A DNA stretch of 64,000 nt, taken from Larix kaempferi. Lineage: Eukaryota > Streptophyta > Pinopsida > Pinales > Pinaceae. Shown here piece after piece: positions 10,882-22,989 of the stretch. How positions within the stretch are numbered: the stretch's first letter is position 1; each line of letters begins with the position of its first letter. The stretch is from assembly GCA_027924585.1 (NCBI GenBank), contig BSBM01000592.1, positions 7,262,501-7,326,500 of the forward strand, in the 5' to 3' direction. Both the position numbers and the translations under genes were made by a program. The notes under the pieces were generated by a model, which worked only from the letters and a program-made list of their open reading frames with translations, was not told where the DNA came from and searched no databases.

Positions 10882-13800
10882 CTCCGTGTTCCCTCATATG
10901 GTTTTGTTGCGGCTATAACAACTCCCCTACATTTTTTTATCAAAATGAAGGGTCCCCCACTTAAATTTTCAAAAAAAATAATTTCCCTTCGTTAGTTTGA
11001 TGGATTTTGGTTTAATGTCTTTGATTTTATCGATCGTTATATATTTTTCGCCTCATCTTTGGGTTGATTTGGTTGGCAGCCACTATCCATTTGATCAGTT
11101 CATTTCTTGATTTGCCATGTCAATTTCACCATATTGGGATTACATTTTTATTCATCTTTATATCGGGTTCAAGATTTGTCTTGTTCAAGCCTTTCAATCT
11201 CGATTGGATTTGATTCTCATTTTTGCTTAATGGTATCTTGTCTCAAATCTATAACATCAAGATGAGCATTGCAGGAAAGTTTGCTTGTTTAATTTTGTTT
11301 CTCGACATTTTAAAATTAATAAACTTTGGACTTTGAAAGTCGGCGAGTTACATTTACTTCACAACTTATCTCCCGACATCCCAACCCCAAAGTTTGCGAT
11401 TTCTTTTGAAGTTGGGAATCGACGTAAAATTTGGTTCACCTTACTTAATCTTGATGACTTCCCGACCCCGATGTTTTCGTTCTAAATCGGCAGTCAGCAA
11501 TCGGGGAAGCTATTTGTTTATGCTCAAACTTCAACCCTGACTTTCGACTCCCGACTTTCCCTATTCACGCCAAATTGCGGAATTCAGAAATCGGCATGTG
11601 ATGGATTGTTATGTTGTTTTTAGTCCCGACTACTGACTTTTCCAAAATATTTCCCATCCCGAATTTGGCATGGTCGATATTGTGAAACCATAAATTTTTT
11701 ATGTTTTTCCTAATTAATCTTTTGGTTCTACTCCTTTCATATTTATTTGATGTTATCTATGTGGATGTTGATTGACTTGCTGCTATGATATATCGAGACA
11801 TGATTTTTACAAAGATTTCACCCATATGCATGATGTTTCGATGATCGATTAGTTGCACCATTTAGTTGATCCTTCTTCTGCATCTCTGGATTCATTTCGA
11901 TTATTCCCATTTTTGTTGATCTCTAGCATGTATTTGCTTTGTGGATTTAGTTGAGTTGGTTCCATGTTGTTGGTGGGTTACCATGTTATTCTTCACATTT
12001 CCCCACCTAGATTTGGTATTCGATGCATAAATTGATTATTCAAAATGATGGTTGGATATTACCTTCGTTTCGGGATCTTGATTGATCATTTGATTTCATC
12101 CGTTATGAGTTTAGATATTGCATTAGTTTGATATTCGAGCTTGATGGAATTTTATTTTCACTTTTGCATGTCTAGAATCATGATATATATTGTAAATAAT
12201 CTTATGCTTTTGGTTTGTTTCCTTAGATTAGTTTAATATTTTTAATGTTTAATTTAAGCTTATTTAAATCATTTTTAATATTCATGATCATGCTTTGGTT
12301 TTGATTAAATTACTTTGTGAATTTAAAGAAATATTTTCTATTAAATCTATGGTTTGAATTCACATATTTAAATTTAATTAAACCAACATTTTAACAAAAA
12401 AATCACATATATTTAGTTATCTCAATTTTGATCTTTGCCATTTTAATATGATTTTTGATATTTATGATTTTGGGAATTGTTGATATAAAAATTTAATATT
12501 TATGTATGTGAAACCTAAAAGCATATGATCTTGAATAATATTTCTGTTTTAATGAGGTTTTATTTATTATTGTACAAAAGGAAATTCTAATTTGGTCTAT
12601 TTGTGGGACTTAAACATTTAATTTCCTAAGAATTAGCTTGTAAAAACATTTTAGGACTCCCGAATTTGGCTTTTGTTTTGATTTTTAATTATTAATTATT
12701 AATTTTGTTTTTCTTTATTAATTTCGGTTTTGTTATTTTGGCAAAATAATCATTATGGGCCCCATTATCTATTTCTCTCCTATGTTTTTCTAAAAATAAT
12801 AATATGTGTCTAAATCCTTATAAATACTTGAAATTTCTTTTTCCCAATGCATATGGGATAATAACTTAACATTAAGATCAATGATTACAATTCACGAAAT
12901 AATGAAATCAACGGTTGTTGACTCTGAACTTCCAGGAGCTATATCTTGAGTTCTAGAAGTCCAAATTAAGCCTGTGATAGCTCGTTGGAAAGCTAGGAAG
13001 ATGATGAATGATTTGGGAACATTCGTGTTTTCAAATTGATAGCTTAATCACCCTAAAAATCTGCTAGAAAAACGATTTCGGATTTGGATTAGATTTTCCT
13101 ATTTTTATTATTATTTGATTTGCAAATTGATTTTTATGGATTTGGATTTGTTTCATTGGATTTAGAATGTTGTTTATTGTTTCTAATTTAATTTTTTTAA
13201 TTGTACAAGTGTGGATTCGAATCTAAAGATATCAATTAACATCCCAGATCATGAATAATTAAAAAACTTCAAGATAAAAGAAGTGATTTTCGGACGCAAT
13301 TTTTGGAGCGATGGAGATGAATCTAGAAAATATGAGACATGATTTTTGTGCAAAATGACCCCAATTAGTTGGAATTTCAACAGAATCATTAGAAAGTGTT
13401 TCATTTGAGAGATCTGACTAGTTCTGTAAAACGGATTTTCCTAGATTTTTCTCATGGACGGTTTTGATAAATGAAGCAACTCAACCAATTAGCTCAGATA
13501 TTGGGGAAACTGATCTTATCTTCTGAATCATTCATTTTTTATAAATACCTACCTGTTATGTAGAGAGGGGGGGGGGGATCTCTAGTGAAAAATATTTTGA
13601 TATAAACTTGTCAAGCATTTTTATGTTGATGGTTCACTGTTCGGATCTGTAGATGATACTCTATGATTTCTCCCATAGCTAGTTAATCAGGTTCAAAGAT
13701 CTTATGTATTGTTGACACCAGCTTCATCAATAGATTGAGTTTGTTTTTAATTTCTTAATTCCCATTTTCTTATTTAATTCTGCAATTTATTTCCAGAATG

Positions 13801-14361
13801 TATTGATTATTATCATATGTTCATATTTCGTTGGCTATGTTTAGACTTTAGAAGCCATAATCAATTGTAGTACTAATCTTGTTTAATTTGTGATAGGCGG
13901 GATCTCAAATGTCTTCCTGATAATTGTTTATTGCATAGATTTTAAATTTTCTAACTTGTTGATTGTTGTTGATCTGGTTTATTAGTTGGATAATCAATTG
14001 CACATTTTGAATACTAATAGTTCCAATGATTAGTTTATAAAAGAGCATTTTTGCTTTCATTTTGTTAATCTATCTAGATGAGCATTTATGTCATTTATCA
14101 TAGATTGATAGAACGATATAAATTGGTTACAAAAAAATTGGTTTCAATAGGATTTAATTTGCATCCTAGATTAGAAGTTAGTTTGCACTTAGGAATTAGT
14201 TTTAGTTATGATTAGAAGTCCCCTCTTTGAGGAGCAACCCTTACTTAGAAGCTAACGGAGTCATAAAACCTGTCGGAGCTAGCTACACCAAACAAATTCA
14301 GGATAGGGTAATTATTGCATAGGGTTATCTGAAGCCTTCGACTGGGATATCCCCTTTGTGT
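10882..14361. other. AT-rich unassigned insertion segment within LINE A
   Basis: About 3.5 kb separates the putative LTR from the resumption of LINE A. No open frame with a recognisable domain occurs on either strand. It contains a poly-G run (13568-13577) and long T-rich tracts. It is probably the noncoding interior of an old LTR element, but I found no second LTR or primer-binding site. Confidence 0.4.
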
Positions 14362-15209
14362 TGACATGTGGGACAACCCCAGGAATCAATACGTTTATGA
14401 AGATCCAAATGAGAAGTTATTTAATCCAGTGACTTGGGATGATTTGATTCAGGATATGGGTGTTTTTGGAAAAGATAAGAGTCTAGGACTTGACAGGTAA
14501 ACTATAGAATTCTTCTTAGACTTCTTTGATTTGTTGGGAGAGGATCTTCTCTACATGGTGGAGGAAATTAGACAAAATGGAAAATTCCTTGGAAGTATGA
14601 ATGCGACCTTTCTAGTGATAATCCCAAAATTTGATCAACTAATCTCCTTTGCAAACATCCGTCTAATATCACGTTGTAATTGTATTTATAATATATCTTC
14701 TAAAATCATAGCCTGTCAATTAAAATCGATCCTGTCCAATTACATATTGGAAGAGAAATTTGGCCTCCTTTAGGGTTTCCAAATTCATGAGGTTATAGGA
14801 TCGGCTTAGGAACTAATCCACTCCTTTACATATTAGCATTTACTAGTTGTTGTCCTAAAGGCCGATCTCTCAAAATAATTTGATAGGGTGTCTTGGTTAT
14901 ATCTCCATCTCTTTCTCATTCATCTAGGTATCTCCTTGTCTATGGTTCATTGAATTATGGGTTGTGTAAAAAAAACAAATTTCAATGTTTGGATAAATGG
15001 CTCAACTTCAATGTTCTTTAAATCCTCAAGGGGACTCTGCCAAGGGTGTCCACTATCTCTATATCTCTTCCTTTTTGTAGTGGAGGGACTAATTAGCGAT
15101 ATGATAAATTCCAAGAACAAAAGACTCATCTGAGGGACCAACTTGGGAAGGGACCTGAATGTGACCCATCTCTTATTTGTAGATGATGTGCTCTATTTTG
15201 GGTTGATCT
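14362..15209 (+). pseudogene. LINE A reverse transcriptase, N-terminal and central part
   Basis: Translation shows NPVTWDDLIQDMGVF, KDKSLGLDR (usually KSPGPDG), EFFLDFFDLLGEDLL and NATFLVIIPKFDQ. After a frame change come LKADLSK, SSRGLCQGCPLSLYLFLFVVE and the catalytic THLLFVDDVLYFG. The FVDD aspartates are intact, but stops and frameshifts disrupt the frame. This enzyme would copy the LINE RNA at the nicked target. It is cut at 15209 by the LTR element and continues at 19025 with GRDINTLKDILLLFKK. Confidence 0.85.
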
Positions 15210-15722
15210 TGTCAGAGATATTGATCTAACTAAACTAGCTTACCTATCTATGCAAACAATAACATATCACAGTAAATAAGAACATAAAGAGAACAAGAGA
15301 AAAGAGTACACCAGATATGCATGGTTCACCCAATTGGGCTACATCCATGGGAAGGTAGTCTTCTATTATATCCAGAATATCTCCTCTAAGCTTACAAGAG
15401 AGCAATACCAATAACCCCAATACAATATGATCCATAATGGATGAATGATTCACGAATGAATGATCCTCACGGGGATGAATGTGAAAGACTCCCTTGACTC
15501 TATTATATACCAAGAGATGATGAGGATTACTCTCACATATTATATGTGGGATAATATAATTCTCCATAATAACATCTCTTTATATAATAATGAATATCAA
15601 GAGCATATTTTACCATAATGAATATGGGATAAATGTATTACTCTTTTACATAAGATTGTGGATATCTTCCGATATAATACAAAGACATTATTACCTTCTA
15701 AGGAATATAAAATATTCCAACA
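15210..15722 (-). repeat. 3' LTR of the non-autonomous element
   Basis: It runs from TGTCAG to CCAACA on the plus strand and aligns over its length with 18506-19019, with roughly 30 differences by eye. It sits next to the polypurine tract complement CTCCCCCTTAA. Confidence 0.9.
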
Positions 15723-15929
15723 CTCCCCCTTAATAATGGCTGGGAGAAAATCCTACTAACAAGGAAGGAATGAGTCATTATTGCTCCCCCTTGATGACAA
15801 CTTCCAGAAGAACCAAAGCTGCAAAAGAAGAACACTTTGGCTGATGGAATTTGATGAAGAACAACCGCTTCTCACTGAATCATGAAATTGCACACAAACT
15901 AGGTTGTACGATGAAATGCCAACAACAAT

Positions 15930-17680
15930 ATGCCCATATCTAAAGAGAAGCCTTTATGGCTACTAGATCCAACAGATGTCGAGAACATGTGATGCAATCC
16001 AATAGCAAGGTGCCCAAATCTAAAGAGAATCCAACATGGCTACTAGATCCACAAGATGCCTAGATCACCACAAGAATCATCACAACCATAACTGATAGCT
16101 GAATAACTCTGATATAATATCCACACCAGTATACAGATACCTTCTGACGGCTAATACAACAGAACATGTGGCTAAGAACACCACAACAGTGTACAAAAAT
16201 ACCCAGATGGCCAATACACGTGCGGATAACAGACATTCTTCCAATCAAGGTGCACATAGAAATATCTATAGAAGACCTCATACATCGAAGGAACAAGACC
16301 CCAATGGTCTACACATCGAAAATGATATCATACAGATGAACATCATGATTTTAACAGTAGAAGATGGTGCTTCAATATGTTTGGAATGAGATGAAAGCCT
16401 AAACAAAGAACTTATCTGCACAAGAACTTTCAAGATTAAAGCACATAAAGATCATAAAATAAAGGTGTTCATACATAAATTAAAATGCTTATAAACCAAA
16501 GGTAAGCAAACATCATATAAAAAGATGGAAACATAATATGATCAAATAAAAGATTAACTTGCTCATTTAAGGAAAATGAAGTTACTTTTACACATTATGT
16601 GTCAGCCACAACATATAAATAGTGAGCCCAAGATTTCACTTAAATATATGAAAATTTAGTCATGAAGCAACTAATCTTAAGCAATTAGGTGCATTTCTTA
16701 TTAGTATGATGTTAATATGCAAGAGATGAATGCCCTGAAAATGTCAATGCTTCCATATAGGAACGTTAGAGACAAAAAACAAATGTCAATGCTTCCATAT
16801 AGGAACGTTAGAGACAAATAAGAACAAGATAACCTCTGCAATCATAAGAATAGAAATCCCATTGCAACAAGAACAAGGTGCTCATGACAAATATTTCAAG
16901 ATTATAAGATTGCTCAAAGCCATATAAATATTGAGTAAAAGATGATCAAAATAAACATGACATGATATATATGAAAATAAATCAAAATGTTTAATATGAT
17001 CAACATATAGCAAATTATGATCAACTCATGATATCACTTAAAAATTATGAAATGATAAGTCACTAATGGTCTTAGTCATGGGTTCATTTCTTGTTAACAC
17101 TATATAAATATGCAAGAGATGAAATGCCCTAGAAATGTCAATGCTTCCATATAGGAATGTTAGAGACAAACAACACATGTCAATGCTTCCGTATAGGAAT
17201 GTTAGAAACAATAGCACAAGAACTAGGTGCAATCTCTACAATACATGAGAAGGAAACTATATCTCAATTAAATAACTTATGACAAGCCAAAAAATTATGA
17301 TATCACATAGATTCAAAAATTGACTTTACTCAAGAAATTAATTAGCAAGAGCATATAATGATCATAAAGATATTACTTATAAAACAATGAAATTGCTTTT
17401 ACACAAAGATAAGCAATAACAAATAAATAAAGCAAATAATGATCAAAAGATAACACATATGAGATTGTTCTTATAAAATTGATTTTATAAACATGACATG
17501 ATTAGAAATCAACATGATTAAATATGATAAAAAAGAACGAATTAGTTATTAAGTATCTTGTTAACATATTAAGCAGTAAATGGTTTATAGCTATCATCAT
17601 GACAAAATACTAGAGATCCATGCCCTTAAAAGATGTCAAAGTTTCCATATAGAAATGTTAGACAAATATATACCAAGAAC
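15930..17680. repeat. Dispersed direct repeats inside the non-autonomous element
   Basis: A 42-bp unit starting ATGTCAATGCTTCCATATAG occurs twice at 16741-16820, twice at 17135-17215, and once more in diverged form near 17634. The copies lie within longer similar blocks that share GCAAGAGATGAA. A second motif, TGCCCA(T/A)ATCTAAAGAGAA followed by GGCTACTAGATCC, occurs near 15930 and 16010 and again near 18370. Confidence 0.75.
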
Positions 17681-17883
17681 AAGAAATAATCTCTTAGTAA
17701 ACATGATTAGAAGCAAAACCTAAATGCAAAAAGATGAATAACATAAAACTTAAATACTTTACCGTATTGATCTGAATCTGTAAAAAACACAGTTAGAAAA
17801 ACAGTAAAGGAAATAGAAAATTTTACTTACAACCCTTGGATTGAGTGTCCAGAATTGCTCAAAATTCTGTTCCATCCATGAAA

Positions 17884-18240
17884 GTTGATCCATAACAGCT
17901 TTTACAGTTCCAAAAACAGGTTATAATAAAAATTACGATAAAAATTGACCGAGTTATGAGGCCAAAAATAGTGTCAAATTTGTCGAAGACGGAAACTTGC
18001 ACAAAGTCTACCAAACTTGGACGAAAGTTGCCATTTTGGAAACTAAAAAGCCCAGAATTATGTTATGTTTGCGTAGATTGATCCAGAACAGCTTTTCCAG
18101 TTCCAAAAACAGGTTATAATAAAAAAACCGATAAAAATTGATCGAGTTATGAGGCCGAAAATAGTGTTGAATCTGCCGAAGACGAAAACCAGCACAAAGT
18201 CTACCAAACTTGGACAAAAATTGCCGTTTTGAAAACCAGA
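17884..18240. repeat. 193-bp tandem direct repeat, two copies
   Basis: Units begin at 17884 and 18077 with GTTGATCCATAACAGC and ATTGATCCAGAACAGC. Both continue through GTTCCAAAAACAGGTTATAA, GAGTTATGAGGC and CACAAAGTCTACCAAACTTG. The repeat lies in the leader, between the primer-binding site and the interior. Confidence 0.85.
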
Positions 18241-18490
18241 AGATAGATCTCCTTGAGGAGTATCAGAAATTCATATAGATCTACAAAAACAACATCAAGA
18301 AACCCTTGAAAAATTTCTGCAAAAATCTACACAACAAGGTTAGGGTTAGAAATAAAAAACTGTAGAAATATGCCCAAATCTGAAGAGAAACCTAATGGCT
18401 ACCAGATAGAAAGAAAATATACAAGAAATAAACAATGCCCAAATGATAAAATATTGTTTGAAAGCAATAGAATGTGCTAGATCATAGTAA

Positions 18491-18505
18491 CAAGCTTTGA
18501 TACCA
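18491..18505 (-). other. Primer-binding site, tRNA-iMet type
   Basis: The minus strand reads TGGTATCAAAGCTTG directly inside the LTR. This is one base off the standard TGGTATCAGAGC complement of initiator methionine tRNA, as in most plant Copia elements. Confidence 0.85.
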
Positions 18506-19019
18506 TGTCATATATATGTATCTAACTAAACTAGCTTACCTATCTATGCAAACAATAACATATCACAATAAATAAGAATCGAAAGAGAACAAGAGAAAAA
18601 AGTACACTAGATATACGTAGTTCACCCAATTGGGATACGTCCATGGGAAGATAGTATTCTATTATCTCCAGAATATCTCCCCCAAGCTTACAAGAGAGCA
18701 ATGCCAATAACCCCAATACAATATGATCCATAATGGATGAATGATTCACGAATGAACAATCCTCACAGGGATGAATGTGAAAGACTCCCTTGACTCTATT
18801 ATATACCAAGAGATGAGGAGGAATTGCTCTCAGATATTACATGTGGGATAATATAATTCTCCATAATAACATCTCTTTATATAATAATGAATATCAAGAG
18901 CATATTTTACCATAATGAATATGGGATAAATGTATTACTCTTTTACATAAGATTGTGGATATCTTCCGACATAATACAAAGACATTATTACCTTCCAAGG
19001 AATATAAAATATTCCAATA
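18506..19019 (-). repeat. 5' LTR of the non-autonomous element
   Basis: It starts TGTCATATATATG beside the primer-binding site and ends CCAATA, where the CCAACA of the other LTR has changed by one base. The GATCT target copy follows immediately at 19020-19024. Confidence 0.9.
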
Positions 19020-19024
19020 GATCT

Positions 19025-21080
19025 TGGGTAGAGATATCAATACACTTAAGGATATTCTCTTGTTGTTTAAAAAATATATTAGTAACTAGGTAAACATGGA
19101 TAAGTCAACATTATATGCATCCATTTCAAGAGAGGGTGATTTGTTGGAAATAGAGAGGATTCTTCATTTTCATCAATATCTTATAGATGATGGATTCGTA
19201 TATCTGGGGTTCCACCTTAATCCTAATGGATACATCAAAAAGGATTGGATATGGCTCATGACAAGGTTGATCAATGAGTGTTGCATCAATTTATGGTCTC
19301 ATAAATGGATCTCACAAGGAGAAAGATTCATACTGGTTAAATTGGTACTCGAAGCGATCCCTGTTTATTGGCATTCATTGGCCTCGATTCCTAAAGGGGT
19401 TCTTAAAAAAATTAAGAAGTGTTGTTGTAATTTCTTATTGAAAGGTAATGCTAAGTATATAGGAACTGATTGGGTAATTTGGAACAAGGTGACTAAGCCA
19501 AAAGATCTAGGGGGTTGGGGATTAAAGGAAATATTCACATTTAGCTCTTCGCTAGTAGCCAAATTGGTCTATAAATTTATATCCTCTAACATTCTATGGA
19601 AGAAACTTGTATTTCATAAATACATCTCCTCGAGATTAGTAGTAGGTTGGATAATATGAGAACAAAAGTTATTTCAGGTGGTTCAAATCATTGGAAATCC
19701 TTAAATGTATCCTTCTCCCTTGTGGGAAAAATTATAGCTTGGAAAGTTGGGAATGGTTTGTTGATTAGAATTGCAAGATATGCCATGAGTTGCAATCAAA
19801 ATGATTTTCTCGAAAATAATTTTATTGAAATCCTACATGGCCTGGGTTATTTCTTTCTAAGCTAGGTGGTAAAACCTAGTGCTACAAGTATTTGGGAACA
19901 TGGTAGGTGCACAGTTGAATATTTAGGGCTAACACGAGATCATGCTCGAGTTTGGAAGTCCTTTACTAGTGAACTCGTAAGGGTCTGGATCAAAATTTAT
20001 TATATCCTCGACTTGTTTATTTTGAGTTTCAACGAGACCGAGGCTGAATATACAATAAAGACGGGTTATAAAGAAGATATGAGTTTCAGATCCTAGGAAA
20101 AGAAATGGTGGTGGTCAAAGATTTGCAAAGTTCTGGCACCAACCAAAAAAAAATTCGCATGTGGCATGATTTACTTGGTAAAGTGTTGACGTGGAGTGAA
20201 CTTCTCAAGTAGGGAAAAGAGGGCCCTAGAATTTGCTTACTGTGTATATCTAGTGAAGAATCCAATGAACATTTTTTTCTTCATTGTTCTCACTTTTCAC
20301 AAGTTTGGTCTAAGCTAGAAAATTTGATTGGTCAACGAGCAGTTTGGGTAGGAACATCTTTTTATTCTTATCTAGAAAAATATTTGTTGATAGGAAACTA
20401 AAATTATGGAGGACTCTCCCCTTCCTCACCCTTTGGGGCATTTGGATAGCTCACAATTTCCTAGCATTTGAGGATCAGTTCCGACCAAATTTTCAAACTG
20501 TGGCACAAATATGGAGTCTACTCCCTCTTTTTTTTTTTTTTTTTTTTTTTAAGAGGAGCCTCATAAACTCCTTCAATAATTGAAAGAGATCACCCTAGAT
20601 AATTCGGAGGCCTGGGCATATTTTGATGGTGCATGTAGGTGTAGAGATGCAATGGTTGGCTAGGGGTTTGTAATTTACTTTCCTAGATCCCATTGTGCTA
20701 GATTCAAAGAAAACTGTGGAAGATGAACCAATAACCTTGGGGAGTTCAATGAGTTAATATTTTTGATCATATTTTCTATAAATAATCAAATTTTTGTACT
20801 ATAGGTGAAAGGAGACTCTTTATTGACAATTAATTGGATGAATGAAGTGGTCTACATGTTGTAAACAATTCACTCTTTCATTTGGAATATATCCTTAAGG
20901 ATATGAAAGGAAACTTCCAATCCATTGATTTTCAACATTTGTACAGGGAGAAAAGTCTTGAAGTACATCAAATTTCAAAGGAAGGTATGGAGTTAGAAGA
21001 GAATGCAATTGTTCTTGAAGAGCTGGATGGTCAACTTTTACTAAGGTCTAGGATTGATATTCTAAATAACTTTTGAAATT
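19025..21080 (+). pseudogene. LINE A RT C-terminus, zf-RVT region and RNase H
   Basis: The longest piece (19096-19659, 187 aa) carries MDKSTLYASIS, FVYLGFHLNPNGYIKKDW, WSHKWISQGERFILVKLVLE and the typical AIPVYWHSLASIPKGVLKKI and KPKDLGGWGLKEI motifs of the RT C-terminus. Shorter pieces to about 20520 cover the zf-RVT region (EKKWWWSKICKVLAPTKKK, then a run equivalent to WGIWIAHN). From about 20600, WAYFDGACR and VKGDSLLTINWM mark the RNase H domain. A T-run (20527-20550), stops and shifts break the frame. Confidence 0.85.
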
Positions 21081-21306
21081 ATCTGGAAGGAAGACTGTAA
21101 TTTTATAATTCTATTCCTGAACATTTTATGCTTACATTGTTAAACAATGTATGAATTGTTTTGAACTCTAGCTAGTATAGGTTGTGAACACTGTGTCATA
21201 TATGAGTTCTTATAAGCACACATTTGATTAATTAGGCGATGATTCATGTGGTGAATGTATTTTATTTTTCTTGAATAAAAATACGCTTTTTTCTCTGGAA
21301 AAAAAA

Positions 21307-22440
21307 CCCATGTCCTAACTTATAATAGGAAAACACATAGCATTATCATTGCAATAAAATAAATATGAATCAACCTGTTAGATGTCGCAAAGATATATAT
21401 TATGTGAACAAGAAAAAATAGATATAACTTCATTTCCTTCGGTATGCTCAATGCTTATTGTTTGAGCTCAATATTTTCATTGAGGCACATGTTTGCAATT
21501 AATCTTACTAACAAGTTCCCAATGACATTAGAATTTACTCCTATAACCCACGACTAATTATTTTCATGTTTTACGAAGCTAAGAGAAGAGACAAAGATAA
21601 AGTAAATGACATTATGCCAAGTGTAGGATCCAAAAACATTGAGTATGGAAACTAAATGTGATGCTAATTGTCATATTGACATGGATAAATAATTCTTATA
21701 ACACATGAATTCAAGTGGGGATTCAAAAAGACACAATGTCCAAGTTTATTTGGGAAGCTCTTATTAAGTGACACTTAAAATGGCGCACATGCAAATACAT
21801 TGGGAGGATTATCTAGGCATGAGATATGTAGTGTATTTAGTGTTGTAGAAGGGTACAATGTATTGGAAATAGATGAGAGGGAACATGAATAGACATGATT
21901 TTAGTCTTTAGATGCCAAAGGCAAGTATTGTGTGTTGAACCCTATATCTTAGTCATGATTGACATTAGTCCTCATATAATACTAAAGGTACAATGCTCAT
22001 TGAGAAACCAAGTATTTAGAATGAGGACATTGATGAGTTGTTGAAACTATGACCCTTCTTTTGAAATTTTATAATATTTGTTACCCTTCATATATGACAA
22101 GTGGTCTCAATAATTTATGTTTTTTTAAAGGTTTTTTTTTTAATTACCCTTGTAGGAAGGGTTTTCATTCCTTGGAAGGCTTGGGAACGATTCAATTTTC
22201 ACTGGGTAAGAAGAAGGAGGAGAAGGAGAAATTGAAACTTCATATATTAGGGATCCAAGACTTGAGTGCAAGGTGCAAAAGGGAACAAATGTGGGTGAAG
22301 ATATTTTCATTTTTAATGCCTTGGAATTACTAGTTCTATTAATCATTCCACAAATAATGCATAGACATATCAACAATGAAATATAGTAGATTATCCATTC
22401 ATGAGTTTAGATATACTTGATTGTGATTAAGTTATGCATT
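21307..22440. other. Spacer without a recognisable gene
   Basis: AT-rich sequence between LINE A and a SINE fragment. Two overlapping open stretches near 22049-22376 on opposite strands show no domain or homology signal that I can recognise. I see nothing else. Confidence 0.5.
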
Positions 22441-22595
22441 ACTACTACTACTACTACTACTAATAATAAGGTCACAACCTAGTTCTAGAGTATGATACCT
22501 CCTTGTTTTCTGGACAAGCCCCCCGCTCCATGCAACGATTTGACTTCAAAAGTTTATAGAGGTGTACATACCATACCCCCTCAGGATTACAACAT
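22441..22595 (-). mobile_element. SINE fragment, same family as 35173-35492
   Basis: The reverse complement aligns with the body of the SINE at 35173-35492: a G-rich block followed by GGTATGTACACCTCT, then AAATCGTTGC, a CTTGTCC/GGAGGTATCATA block, and a trinucleotide tail (here TAGTAGTAG, in the other copy TTATTATTA). The tRNA-like head is missing past the end of box B, so this copy is 5' truncated. Confidence 0.7.
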
Positions 22596-22989
22596 AATAA
22601 ATATTTATGAGGAGAAATTATTTGAGCTAATAGGTACATGAATTTTATTTCAATTCATGTAATTTTATTCAGTTGTTTTGTATTTAGTTATATGTACTAG
22701 AAAATCTATATTAAGATTTTAATAGTATTTTTTATAAAGTACATTGTTTATCTTTTTACTTATATTTATATTGAAAATTTATTTTTAGTTTTTATATTTT
22801 CATTTTTTCAAGAAGAAAAAAACCTGTACTTTTGCTATTAAAATAATCAAAAAGTACTTTTCAATACATGATCATGCTTCCATATAAGTCTGGATCATCG
22901 AAAGATACAAGCATTACAAAATAAGCTTAATAGGACATAACACACGATCAAATACCAGGATAAATCCACTAGACAAAAGGGTCTGAAAT

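Larger units (their letters stand above)
15210..19019 (-). mobile_element. Non-autonomous LTR retrotransposon with no coding region
   Basis: Two LTRs of 513 and 514 bp flank a 2.78-kb interior and are bracketed by GATCT at 15205-15209 and 19020-19024. The primer-binding site (complement at 18491-18505) matches tRNA-iMet and the polypurine tract complement is at 15723-15733, so the element reads on the minus strand. The interior has no gag or pol similarity, only direct repeats. The tRNA-iMet primer, and a polypurine tract (TTAAGGGGGAG) identical to that of the 24594-32298 Copia, suggest mobilisation by a Copia element. Confidence 0.9.
7893..21306 (+). mobile_element. LINE A: L1-type non-LTR retrotransposon, split by insertions
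   Basis: Three plus-strand blocks (about 7930-8632, 14362-15209, 19025-21306) together give, in order, the endonuclease C-terminus and linker, reverse transcriptase, zf-RVT region and RNase H of one plant LINE. The blocks join without repeating or losing an obvious motif. The 15209/19025 junction carries the GATCT target duplication of the inserted LTR element. A short A-run at 21299-21306, after ATACGCTTTTTTCTCTGG, marks the 3' end. Many stops and frameshifts are present. The left end abuts the Gypsy LTR at 7892, so any upstream part lies beyond that element. Confidence 0.85.

Noticed and set aside
22049-22376. 94- and 78-codon open frames on opposite strands
   Set aside because: No recognisable domain; overlapping frames in a spacer are likely chance.
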